Below, piece by piece: positions 6,379 through 12,599 of a stretch of DNA of 17,427 nt. The stretch's first letter is position 1, and each line of letters opens with the position of its first letter. This DNA is from Acidimicrobiales bacterium (GTDB taxonomy: Bacteria > Actinomycetota > Acidimicrobiia > Acidimicrobiales > Poriferisodaliceae). Below the pieces are notes generated by a model. It was not told where the DNA came from. It was given only the letters and a program-made list of their open reading frames with translations, and searched no databases. The position numbers and the translations under genes were made by a program. Location of the stretch: assembly GCA_020631315.1 (NCBI GenBank), contig JAHDHM010000018.1, forward strand, positions 2,506-19,932, written 5' to 3'.

Positions 6379-8067
6379 GTGGTGGCTGAGGAGGGAAGTC
6401 GGGCCGCTGCTTCACTGGACCGGGTGAGCACCACCGAGGTCACCGCCCCCGATCCGATCGACCTGGCACACGGCACCTTCTCGTCGACGCCGCCGTGGCT
6501 GATCGTGCCGGACCAGATCCAGTGGAACGACGGCCTCGAGGAGGTCCGGCGGACCACTCGCAAGGCCGTCCCGAAACTGGTCCGATCGAAGCGGCTCCCG
6601 CCGGTCGGACGGCTCGCCATCACCGCCCGCTACCTCGGCCTCGGCGTGGCCAAGTGGTACTTCGGCAAGCGTCGCGAGGGTGGCAGCGCCTCCAAGGCCG
6701 ATCTGTCCGTGCGGCTGCGGACCGCAGCCGAGGTGCTCGGCCCGACCTACATCAAGCTGGCCCAGATCATCTCGGCGGGCGAGGGCGTGTTCCCCGACGA
6801 GTTGGTCGAAGAACTGAAGCAGTGTCGTGACAAGGTGACGCCCGAGCCGTTCGAGACGGTCATGGCGACCTTGCGTTCCGAACTCGGCCGCGAGCCGGGC
6901 GAGATCTTCGAGTGGATCTCCCCGACGGCGCGCCGATCGCCCAGGTGCACCCGGCACCGGATCTCCCCGACGGCGATCGCCGCCGCGTCGATCGCCCAGG
7001 TGCACGAGGCACGGCTGCGCACCGGCGAGGAGGTCGTGGTCAAGGTCCAGCGCTCGACGGTCGGCCAGCTGGTCGGGCAGGACCTCAGGGTCCTGTCGTG
7101 GTTCTCGCCGTTCCTCGTCGGTCGCATCCCCGTGACGGCGCTCGCGAACCCGCCGGCGCTCGTCGAGCTGTTCGCCGAGACCATCACCGAGGAGCTCGAC
7201 TTCCGTCTCGAGGCCGAGAACCTGCTCGACATGGCTCGCGTGCTGCGTGACCTCGGGCAGACCGACTGGGTCGTCCCCCGGCCCCACCCAGACCTGGTGA
7301 GCCCTCGCATGCTCGTGATGGAGAAGGTGAAGGGGTACGCCTTCGACGACGTCGTCGGCATGAAAGACGCCGGCATCGACACCCACGCCGTCGTGCACAA
7401 CGTGATGGTGGCCTTCCTCGAATCCGCCACCTTGCACGGCATCTTCCACGGCGACTTCCACGGCGGGAACCTGTTCGTGCAGGACGACGGCAAGGTCGCC
7501 CTGCTCGACTTCGGCATCACCGGCCGGATGGACGAGTTCAAGCGGCGGGCGTTCCTGCGCCTGATGATGGGCGCCACCGCGAACGACCTGAAGGTCCAGA
7601 TGGAGTCGATGCGCGACCTCGGGGCGCTGCCCGCCGACGCCGACCTCGACGCGGTCATCAAGGACCTCGGACTCGACGACGACGTCGTCGACCCGACGAC
7701 ACTGACCCAGGAGGAGTTGCTCAACGAGGTCCAGCGGGTGGTCAAGGCGATGCTCGGCTACGGCGCCAAGCTCCCCAAGGAGCTGATGCTCTACACGAAG
7801 AACATGATCTTCCTGTCGTCGATGATCGGCCACCTGGCCCCCGACATCGACCTCATCGCCGAGGTCCAGCAGATCGCGATGCACTTCGCGATGCGCCACG
7901 GTGCACAGCTCGCCCAGGACAGCGGGATGATCGTCGACGAGAGCTCGATCGACCTCACCGGTGTGAAGGCGTCCCTCGGCCTCGAAGCCGACGTCGATTC
8001 CCTCACGTGGTCCGAGTTGCGCGAACGTCGGGAACTGATCATGAAACGCATGGGGGGTCGCGAATGA
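6379..8067 (+). CDS. AarF/UbiB (ADCK) family atypical protein kinase-like protein
   Basis: This 562-residue member of the UbiB/ABC1 kinase family is linked in other organisms to isoprenoid-quinone and lipid homeostasis. Kinase landmarks are present: catalytic lysine in EEVVVKVQR (Lys222), HGDFHGGNLFV (His357, Asp359) and LLDFGITG (Asp377). The family Ala-rich loop is IAAASIAQVHEARL (200-213). The N-terminal family motif KxGQ reads KLAQ here (126-129, in GPTYIKLAQIISAGEGVFP). Residues 180-194 (ISPTARRSPRCTRHR) are an extra segment produced by a DNA duplication and are out of character with the family. The start is uncertain: GTG codons at 6379 and 6382 follow CTAGACC closely, and a downstream GTG at 6424 is also possible. 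Its stop overlaps the next start (ATGA), so the three following reading frames are probably one operon. Confidence 0.85.
   Translation: MVAEEGSRAAASLDRVSTTEVTAPDPIDLAHGTFSSTPPWLIVPDQIQWNDGLEEVRRTTRKAVPKLVRSKRLPPVGRLAITARYLGLGVAKWYFGKRREGGSASKADLSVRLRTAAEVLGPTYIKLAQIISAGEGVFPDELVEELKQCRDKVTPEPFETVMATLRSELGREPGEIFEWISPTARRSPRCTRHRISPTAIAAASIAQVHEARLRTGEEVVVKVQRSTVGQLVGQDLRVLSWFSPFLVGRIPVTALANPPALVELFAETITEELDFRLEAENLLDMARVLRDLGQTDWVVPRPHPDLVSPRMLVMEKVKGYAFDDVVGMKDAGIDTHAVVHNVMVAFLESATLHGIFHGDFHGGNLFVQDDGKVALLDFGITGRMDEFKRRAFLRLMMGATANDLKVQMESMRDLGALPADADLDAVIKDLGLDDDVVDPTTLTQEELLNEVQRVVKAMLGYGAKLPKELMLYTKNMIFLSSMIGHLAPDIDLIAEVQQIAMHFAMRHGAQLAQDSGMIVDESSIDLTGVKASLGLEADVDSLTWSELRERRELIMKRMGGRE
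6914..7005 (+). repeat. In-frame 45-bp imperfect tandem duplication inside the aarF-type gene
   Basis: A 17-base block GGATCTCCCCGACGGCG occurs at 6914-6930 and 6959-6975. A second 17-base block CGATCGCCCAGGTGCAC occurs at 6934-6950 and 6989-7005. The first unit (6916-6960) is 45 bp because it has 3 bases between the blocks where the second has 13. The first unit's second half is therefore read in a different frame, giving RRSPRCTRHR. The frame is restored at the unit boundary, so the kinase remains open. Confidence 0.85.
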
Positions 8068-8477
8068 GCACCATGGACGAAGCCACGCGCCAGGAGTTCC
8101 TGGCCGGAATGCACGTCGGCGTGATGGGCATCGCCGACGGCGAGCGGGGGCCGCTGACGGTCCCGGTCTGGTACGGGTACGAGCCCGGCGGTGTGGTCAC
8201 CGTGTTGACCGGTCCGGACAGCCGCAAGGCGAAGCTGGTCGAGGCGGCGGGACGCTTCTCGCTCTGCGCACAGCAAGAGGAGCTCCCCTACAAGTACGTG
8301 ATGGTCGAGGGCCCGGTCGTCGAGACACGCGACGGCACCTACGACGACACGCTCGAGATGGCGGTCCGCTACCTCGGCGAGGAACTGGGCAAGGGCTACG
8401 CCGACAACTCCGGCGGCGGCAGCATCATGATCTCGATGCGACCGGAGCGCTGGTACAGCGTCGACTACGGCTCGTGA
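8064..8477 (+). CDS. Pyridoxamine 5'-phosphate oxidase-like split-barrel flavin/F420-binding protein
   Basis: This 137-residue cytoplasmic protein has the small split-barrel pattern of the PNPOx-like family, whose actinobacterial members bind FMN or F420 and often reduce or bind small molecules. The strand pattern GVMGIADGERGPLTVPVWYG, TVLTGPDSRKAKLVEAAGRF, SLCAQQEELPYKYVMVEGPV is typical of these proteins, and the C-terminal MISMRPERWYSVDYG is typical of the last strand. The ATG at 8064 overlaps the stop of the aarF-type gene (ATGA) with GGGGGG about 8 nt upstream, which decides the start over an earlier in-frame one. The next gene overlaps its stop (GTGA), so translation is probably coupled. 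The cofactor cannot be assigned without structure-based comparison. Confidence 0.78.
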   Translation: MSTMDEATRQEFLAGMHVGVMGIADGERGPLTVPVWYGYEPGGVVTVLTGPDSRKAKLVEAAGRFSLCAQQEELPYKYVMVEGPVVETRDGTYDDTLEMAVRYLGEELGKGYADNSGGGSIMISMRPERWYSVDYGS

Positions 8478-8932
8478 GCGGCGACGTCCGAGTCCGCCCG
8501 CTCGAGTCCGCCGACGAGCGCGAGTGGCGTCGCCTGTGGACCGGCTACCTCGAGTTCTACGAGTCGACGGTGCCAGAGGAGGTCTACGAGACGACCTTCG
8601 CCCGACTGCTCGACCCGAACCGCGACCACCAGGTCTGCCTCCTCGCCGTCGACCCGTCGGACGCACCCGTCGGCCTCGTGCACTACATCGTCCACACCCA
8701 CAACTGGCGGGTCGAGGACGTGGTGTACCTGCAGGACCTGTTCGTCGATCCCGAACGCCGCGGCCAGAGCATCGGCCGTGCGCTGATCGAAGCCGTGTAC
8801 GCCGCCGCCGACGAGCGGGGAACGCCATCGGTGTACTGGCTGACCCAGGAGTTCAACGAGCCCGGCCGACGCCTCTACGACCGCGTCGCCCAGCTGACCC
8901 CCTTCATCAAGTACCAACGGTCGCTCGGCTGA
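8474..8932 (+). CDS. GNAT-family N-acetyltransferase
   Basis: This 152-residue protein has the GNAT fold pattern. An N-terminal start, VRVRPLESADEREWRRLWTG, leads to the central strand VGLVHYIVH. Motif A follows as VVYLQDLFVDPERRGQSIGR, where the acetyl-CoA pyrophosphate loop reads RRGQSIGRAL (the Q/RxxGxG/A signature). Its C-terminal part (TPSVYWLTQEFNEPGRRLYD, then RVAQLTPFIKYQR) matches the usual ending for small-molecule or amino acid-type acetyltransferases with the R-x-L-Y-D element. The GTG start overlaps the previous stop by four bases. It is the last gene of the aarF-type operon, and a tandem-repeat array begins directly after its stop. Acceptor substrate unknown. Confidence 0.85.
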   Translation: MSGDVRVRPLESADEREWRRLWTGYLEFYESTVPEEVYETTFARLLDPNRDHQVCLLAVDPSDAPVGLVHYIVHTHNWRVEDVVYLQDLFVDPERRGQSIGRALIEAVYAAADERGTPSVYWLTQEFNEPGRRLYDRVAQLTPFIKYQRSLG

Positions 8933-8935
8933 CGC

Positions 8936-8986
8936 CAACAGCGAGGCGGGGTCAACAGCGAGGCGGGATCAACAGCGAGGTGAGGG
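8936..8986. repeat. 17-bp tandem repeat, three copies
   Basis: Units beginning CAACAGCGAGG start at 8936, 8953 and 8970, a strict 17-bp period. The first two differ at one base (CAACAGCGAGGCGGGGT and CAACAGCGAGGCGGGAT) and the third changes to CAACAGCGAGGTGAGGG. The third copy runs straight into the hairpin and 27-bp array that follow. The array starts 3 bases after the GNAT stop codon. Confidence 0.9.
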
Positions 8987-9006
8987 CCACGAAGTGGCGC
9001 GAGCCC
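8973..9006. repeat. Dispersed hairpin repeat, copy 1
   Basis: This segment begins CAGCGAGGTGAGGGCC and ends GGCGCGAGCCC, with GCCAC-GAA-GTGGC (8987-8999 region) as a small stem-loop in the middle. It recurs at 17396-17427 with the same ends but a GCCC-GAA-GGGC centre, so the stem is kept although its bases differ. Both copies lie directly after the stop codon of a plus-strand gene. This is the behaviour of a REP-like or 3'-end element; no transposase is near either copy. Confidence 0.75.
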
Positions 9007-9064
9007 GCTGCGACAGAACAGTGGCGCGAGCCCGCTGCGACAGAACAGTGGCGCGAGCCCGCTG
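8994..9064. repeat. 27-bp tandem repeat, two full copies and one partial
   Basis: The unit starts GTGGCGCGAGCCCGCTG and continues CGACAGAACA. Full identical copies lie at 8994-9020 and 9021-9047, and a 17-base partial copy at 9048-9064. Its first half is the right end of the dispersed repeat. The array ends 4 bases before the stop codon of the convergent VOC gene, so it fills the spacer between two converging genes. Confidence 0.92.
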
Positions 9065-9068
9065 AGTG

Positions 9069-9470
9069 TCAATGCGTGCCGCGTTGGTCGAGGTAGTAGA
9101 TGTTGCCGGCCGGGTCCTTCACGAGGGCCATGTAGCCGCCCCACGGATAGTTCGTGGGCGGCAGGCTGAACTCGACGCCGGCGTCGACGAGCGCGGCATG
9201 GGCTGCGTCGAGGTCGTCGACCATGATCCCGACCCCGGTGTGCACCCCGACCAGTGACGCCTGATGGGGGTCGCTCATGTCCACCTCGGCGACGCCGAGC
9301 GAGATGTTGCCGGCGAGCAGCGCGGTGTAGTCGTCACCGGCGTGGAGCACGGCGAAACCGAAGTGCCGCGACAAGAACTCGGCGACCGGCGCCACCTCAC
9401 CGGCGAACACGTTGGCGTATTCGACCTTCGCGCTGCTGACGGTGCTCCCGGCTGTGCCGTCGTCGCTCAT
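9069..9470 (-). CDS. VOC (glyoxalase/bleomycin-resistance/dioxygenase) superfamily protein
   Basis: This 133-residue single-domain protein has the paired beta-alpha-beta-beta-beta modules of the VOC fold. The first runs from [20 protein letters not shown] to [18 protein letters not shown]. The second runs from [20 protein letters not shown] to [20 protein letters not shown], a typical VOC ending with the DPxGN element. Metal-ligand positions cannot be assigned with confidence, so enzyme, binding or resistance roles all remain open. The ATG at 9470 with AAGGGGA about 7 nt upstream is chosen over a longer frame that would overlap nucS. It is divergent from nucS with only 43 bp between the starts. 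Confidence 0.8.
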   Translation of the reverse strand: MSDDGTAGSTVSSAKVEYANVFAGEVAPVAEFLSRHFGFAVLHAGDDYTALLAGNISLGVAEVDMSDPHQASLVGVHTGVGIMVDDLDAAHAALVDAGVEFSLPPTNYPWGGYMALVKDPAGNIYYLDQRGTH

Positions 9471-9500
9471 GACTGTCCCCTTCGTCGTTTCCCCGGTGAC

Positions 9501-9506
9501 TAGGTT
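9501..9506 (+). promoter_or_regulatory. -10 box of a probable leaderless promoter for nucS
   Basis: TAGGTT lies 7 nt before the nucS ATG, with no Shine-Dalgarno sequence between. The spacing and the octamer TAGGTTCG match the box before the crotonase gene at 3643. No good -35 sequence is visible. Confidence 0.55.
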
Positions 9507-9513
9507 CGCAGAA

Positions 9514-10173
9514 ATGCGTCTCGTCATCGCCCGCTGCACCGTCGACTACGACGGCCGGCTCCAGGCACACCTCCCGGAAGCGACCCGTCTGTTGATGGTC
9601 AAGGCCGATGGCTGCGTCGCCGTGCACGCCGACGGCGGCGCCTACAAGCCGTTGAACTGGATGAACGCACCGAACCGGCTGAGCGAGGACGACGAGGGCT
9701 GGACGGTGACCAGCCCGAAGGGCGAGACGCTGCGGATCACCATCCACGAGGTGATCTCGGACAGCGCTCACGAACTGGGTGTCGACCCCGGCCTGCAGAA
9801 GGACGGGGTGGAAGCTCATCTCCAGGAGCTGCTCGCTCGAGACGTGGCGACGCTCGGTGACGGTTGGACGCTCGTCCGACGCGAATACCCGACCGACATC
9901 GGACCGGTCGACCTGCTGTGCCGCGACGACGAGGGTGCTGCGGTCGCCGTCGAGATCAAGCGCCGCGGCGAGATCGACGGCGTCGAGCAGTTGACCCGCT
10001 ATCTCGAACGTCTCGATCGCGACGGCAACCTGCGCCCGGTACGGGGTGTGTTTGCGGCCCAGGAGATCAAGCCACAGGCCAAAGTGCTCGCGGAGTCGCG
10101 TGGCATTCGGTGCGTGACGCTGGACTACGACGCTCTTCGGGGCATAGAACCCAACGAGATGACGCTGTTCTGA
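9514..10173 (+). CDS. nucS: Mismatch-specific endonuclease NucS (EndoMS)
   Basis: This 219-residue enzyme closely resembles mycobacterial NucS, which replaces MutS/MutL in actinobacteria by cutting both strands at certain mismatches. The N-terminal DNA-binding/dimerisation domain begins [20 protein letters not shown] and contains [20 protein letters not shown]. The C-terminal nuclease domain carries the PD-(D/E)xK-type site: Asp133 in [10 protein letters not shown], Glu147 and Lys149 in [20 protein letters not shown]. The diagnostic strings [33 protein letters not shown] and [11 protein letters not shown] are also present. The last residues EMTLF fit the C-terminal sliding-clamp-binding motif reported for bacterial EndoMS. 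The ATG at 9514 is chosen over an upstream in-frame start because the TAGGTT box sits 7 nt before it and the family begins here. A lipoprotein gene follows 18 bp later. Confidence 0.96.
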   Translation: MRLVIARCTVDYDGRLQAHLPEATRLLMVKADGCVAVHADGGAYKPLNWMNAPNRLSEDDEGWTVTSPKGETLRITIHEVISDSAHELGVDPGLQKDGVEAHLQELLARDVATLGDGWTLVRREYPTDIGPVDLLCRDDEGAAVAVEIKRRGEIDGVEQLTRYLERLDRDGNLRPVRGVFAAQEIKPQAKVLAESRGIRCVTLDYDALRGIEPNEMTLF

Positions 10174-10191
10174 GCCCGAGGGAGGCCGACG

Positions 10192-11145
10192 ATGACCATG
10201 ACCCGATCCGCTCTGATGGCCGTGGGGTTGATGCTCGTCGGTGCAGCATGCTCGGCGTCGTTCTCCATCGGCGGCAAGAGTCCTGAGGCTGCTGCGGCCG
10301 AGGTCATCGAGACCCAGATCGCCGAGCAGCTCGGGTGGGACCTCGCAGCGGATTGCCCCGACCTCGACGATCCGCAGCCGGGTGACTCGTTCACCTGCAC
10401 GTCGGACTCGCCGAGCGGGGCGACGATCCGCTACACGGTCGACATCGGCGACGACGAGGTCAACGTCAACACCGTCAATCTCGTCAATCCCGACGCGGTC
10501 GAGCAGCTCGAGGTGGCGCTGGTCGACACGGTCCGAGAGCGGAGCCGGTTGCCGTTCCCCGACGCGGTCGCCGAGTGTGCGGACGACGCCATCGTCGTCC
10601 CCGACGACGGCACCCTGACCTGCACGTTCTCCACCCCGCCGGGGCTGGAGTCGGATCTGCTGGTGAGCGACCTCGACGCCGAGACCGGAGACTTCACGGT
10701 GCTCACGCCTGCGCCCGAGTTGATCGCCAGCGAGCTGATCAACACGGCCCTGTCCGAGCAACTCGGCTTGGAACTCGCTGCGTCGTGTCCGCCGTCGAGC
10801 ACCGACGTGTCAGACCGCACGTTCGAGTGCCTCGCGACCTCGCCCGGCCTGCCAGAGCTCCAGGTGGTCGCGATCGTCGAGAGCGGCAACGTCAACGTGA
10901 ACACGCTGAATGCGATCCGGGCCGACGCGGTCGGCATCTTCGAGGCCACAGCCGCCGAGGCGATCAGCAATCAGATCGGGGCTCTCGTCCCGGCCGAGGC
11001 GATCGACTGCGGCGAGACCACGGTCGTGCTCGACGCCGAACGTGCCATGCAGTGTGTGATCCTCGAGCCCGACGGCACACTCACCGCGCTGGAACTGTTC
11101 GACATCGACATCGACACCGGCGACTTCAGCTACCGGACGCTCTGA
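10192..11145 (+). CDS. Lipoprotein of four DUF4333-like Cys-pair repeats (A-B-A-B)
   Basis: This 317-residue predicted lipoprotein has a short signal with lipobox LVGAAC (lipid Cys20). The rest consists of four modules, each with one pair of cysteines: Cys55/69, Cys129/144, Cys199/213 and Cys273/288. Modules 1 and 3 share spacing 14 and NVNT; modules 2 and 4 share spacing 15 and TGDF. Every landmark recurs at exactly 144 residues, so the protein is a duplicated two-module unit. Each module resembles by eye the small secreted DUF4333 type (helix, C-P, G-x-x-F-x-C, beta strands), probably disulfide-bonded outside the membrane. The ATG has GGAGG 6 nt upstream. It follows nucS closely, probably on the same transcript, although a functional link to DNA repair is not evident. 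Function unknown. Confidence 0.82.
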   Translation: MTMTRSALMAVGLMLVGAACSASFSIGGKSPEAAAAEVIETQIAEQLGWDLAADCPDLDDPQPGDSFTCTSDSPSGATIRYTVDIGDDEVNVNTVNLVNPDAVEQLEVALVDTVRERSRLPFPDAVAECADDAIVVPDDGTLTCTFSTPPGLESDLLVSDLDAETGDFTVLTPAPELIASELINTALSEQLGLELAASCPPSSTDVSDRTFECLATSPGLPELQVVAIVESGNVNVNTLNAIRADAVGIFEATAAEAISNQIGALVPAEAIDCGETTVVLDAERAMQCVILEPDGTLTALELFDIDIDTGDFSYRTL

Positions 11146-11149
11146 CCCC

Positions 11150-11515
11150 GTGCTGTCTCGTCACGTCGAGCTGCCGATGGAGGCCGTGCTGTCGCTGCTC
11201 GAGGTGCTCGGCATCCTGCGCGATCACAGCTGGGCCGGTGTCGGCGCGGGAGAGGCGCTGCGCGCCGACGCACTCGAGAGTCGGCTCCACTCGATGTGGT
11301 CGCCGAGCGAGTGGGACGAGCGGCGCGGCCCCGATCGCGAGGTCGAGCTCGAGATCGAGGACGCGTCGCTGCTGCTCGGGGGACTGTCGTTCACCGAGAT
11401 GATGAGCGTCGACCTGCCGTGGATCGACATGGTGCGCTGGACGGTCGACTTCATGACCGAACAGCTCCGGCCGTTGTGGACCGAAGCCGAGTGGGCGGAG
11501 CTCGACGCCCGCTGA
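11150..11515 (+). CDS. Small acidic Trp-containing protein of unknown function
   Basis: I do not recognise this 121-residue protein. It starts with GTG four bases after the lipoprotein stop and ends 18 bp from the convergent SDR gene, which fits a third gene of the nucS unit. An in-frame ATG at 11177 is an alternative start; neither has a strong ribosome site. There is no signal peptide or membrane segment. Two halves look related: RLHSMWSPSEWDE (45-57) and QLRPLWTEAEWAE (105-117) align with an offset of exactly 60 residues, sharing Leu, two Trp and two Glu. Codon use resembles its neighbours. Confidence 0.65.
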   Translation: MLSRHVELPMEAVLSLLEVLGILRDHSWAGVGAGEALRADALESRLHSMWSPSEWDERRGPDREVELEIEDASLLLGGLSFTEMMSVDLPWIDMVRWTVDFMTEQLRPLWTEAEWAELDAR

Positions 11516-11533
11516 GTCGAGGGTGCCGGGTCG

Positions 11534-12451
11534 CTACTCGGTGAGGCCGCCGTCGAAGTCCTCGCCGCCCATGTTGGCGTTGAGGCGGGCATCACGAACC
11601 AGCTGCTTGGCGACCTCGCCGATCTCGGTGGGGTCGTCGACAGGGTCGGCGCTAGGGCCGCGGTGCCAGCCCTCGGCGACGGCGAACGTACGACCCGAGG
11701 CCTCGAAGACACGACCGGTCACGCCCGCGGAGTCCTCCGACACGAGCCACGTCGTGATCGGGGCGATCCAACGCGGCGACATGCGCTCGCGGTCCTCGCC
11801 TTCGAGCTGACCCATGCCGAGATCCTCGGTCATGCGGGTCAGCGCGCCCGGCGCGATCGCGTTGACGGTGATGCCGTAGCGGGCGAGTTCACGTGCCGCG
11901 ATGATCGTGAACGACGCGATGCCGGCCTTGGCCGCGCCGTAGTTCGTCTGACCGACGTTGCCGTAGATGCCCGAGACCGAGGTCGTGTTGATGATGCGGG
12001 CGTCGACGGTCTCGCCTGCCTTCACCTTCTCGCGCCAGTACGCGGCAGCCCAGCGAGCGGGGGCGAAGGTGCCCTTCAGATGCACCTGGATCACAGCGTC
12101 CCACTCGGCCTCGGTCATGTTGACCATCATCCGGTCGCGCAGGATGCCGGCGTTGTTCACGACCGCGTGGAGGTCGCCGAACGTCTCGACCGCCTGGTTG
12201 ATCATGCGCTGGGCGCCTTCCCAGCTGGAGACGTCGTCGCCGTTGGCGACGGCCTGGCCGCCCATGGCTTCGATCTCCGACACCACCTGCTGCGCCGGCG
12301 ACTGGTCGGTGCCGCTGCCGTCGCGCTCGCCGCCGAGATCGTTCACGACGACCTTGGCGCCGTGCTCGGCCATCATCAGCGCGTACTCGCGGCCGATGCC
12401 GCGTCCGGCACCGGTCACGATGACGACGCGACCTTCACACAACCTGCTCAT
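11534..12451 (-). CDS. Short-chain dehydrogenase, (3R)-hydroxyacyl-CoA/17-beta-hydroxysteroid dehydrogenase type
   Basis: This 305-residue NAD(P)-dependent SDR has the cofactor motif TGAGRGIG (13-20), NNAG (99-102) and catalytic Ser158, Tyr171 and Lys175 in IINTTSVSGIYGNVGQTNYG and AAKAG. The insertion after the second strand, VVNDLGGERDGSGTDQSPAQ then QVVSEIEAMGGQAVANGDDV, is characteristic of the subgroup related to the dehydrogenase part of peroxisomal multifunctional enzyme 2. In actinobacteria that subgroup serves beta-oxidation of fatty acids or steroid side chains. The long C-terminal tail (from about residue 250) is also found in that subgroup. The start has GGAGGGG about 8 nt upstream. 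It is divergent from the VanW gene with 148 bp between. The substrate is not decided; no hydratase or ligase partner is adjacent. Confidence 0.87.
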   Translation of the reverse strand: MSRLCEGRVVIVTGAGRGIGREYALMMAEHGAKVVVNDLGGERDGSGTDQSPAQQVVSEIEAMGGQAVANGDDVSSWEGAQRMINQAVETFGDLHAVVNNAGILRDRMMVNMTEAEWDAVIQVHLKGTFAPARWAAAYWREKVKAGETVDARIINTTSVSGIYGNVGQTNYGAAKAGIASFTIIAARELARYGITVNAIAPGALTRMTEDLGMGQLEGEDRERMSPRWIAPITTWLVSEDSAGVTGRVFEASGRTFAVAEGWHRGPSADPVDDPTEIGEVAKQLVRDARLNANMGGEDFDGGLTE

Positions 12452-12470
12452 CGAACGTCCCCTCCCATGC

Positions 12471-12491
12471 CGCAGCGACTCCCCCGCTGCG
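12471..12491. promoter_or_regulatory. Stem-loop in the SDR/VanW divergent spacer
   Basis: CGCAGCG (12471-12477) and CGCTGCG (12485-12491) form a 7-bp inverted repeat around ACTCCCC, 20 bp upstream of the SDR start. The same 148-bp spacer has CCGGTCG twice as a direct repeat further on. Either could bind a regulator, but in DNA this GC-rich they may be chance. Confidence 0.25.
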
Positions 12492-12585
12492 CTCGTCGGA
12501 GCATCGTGACATCACGTCGCCGGTCGTCTCAAACCGGTCGGCGAAGTTCTGGCTGACGCGACCTCGTCATCGGCGTTTCGGCCCC

Positions 12586-12591
12586 TACCAT
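12586..12591 (+). promoter_or_regulatory. -10 box of a probable leaderless promoter for the VanW gene
   Basis: TACCAT (TANNNT) lies 8 nt before the GTG at 12600, with no ribosome-binding sequence between. The layout matches the boxes before the crotonase gene, nucS and the flavoprotein gene. Confidence 0.45.
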
Positions 12592-12599
12592 CGGGCGCC

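Noticed and set aside
6285..6623. A longer start for the PEP-utilizing-like protein.
   Set aside because: It would overlap the divergent AarF-type gene, and the ATG at 6284 has a strong ribosome site.
6412..7899. A 495-codon open frame on the minus strand opposite the AarF-type gene.
   Set aside because: The plus strand carries clear kinase motifs, while the minus frame is His/Asp/Val-rich shadow sequence without a recognisable domain.
8994..9064. The 27-bp repeats looked like a CRISPR array.
   Set aside because: The copies abut without spacers, there are only two and a half, and no cas gene is present.
9397..10761. A 454-codon minus-strand frame across nucS and the lipoprotein gene.
   Set aside because: Both plus-strand genes have unmistakable family or lipobox signatures; this frame has neither.
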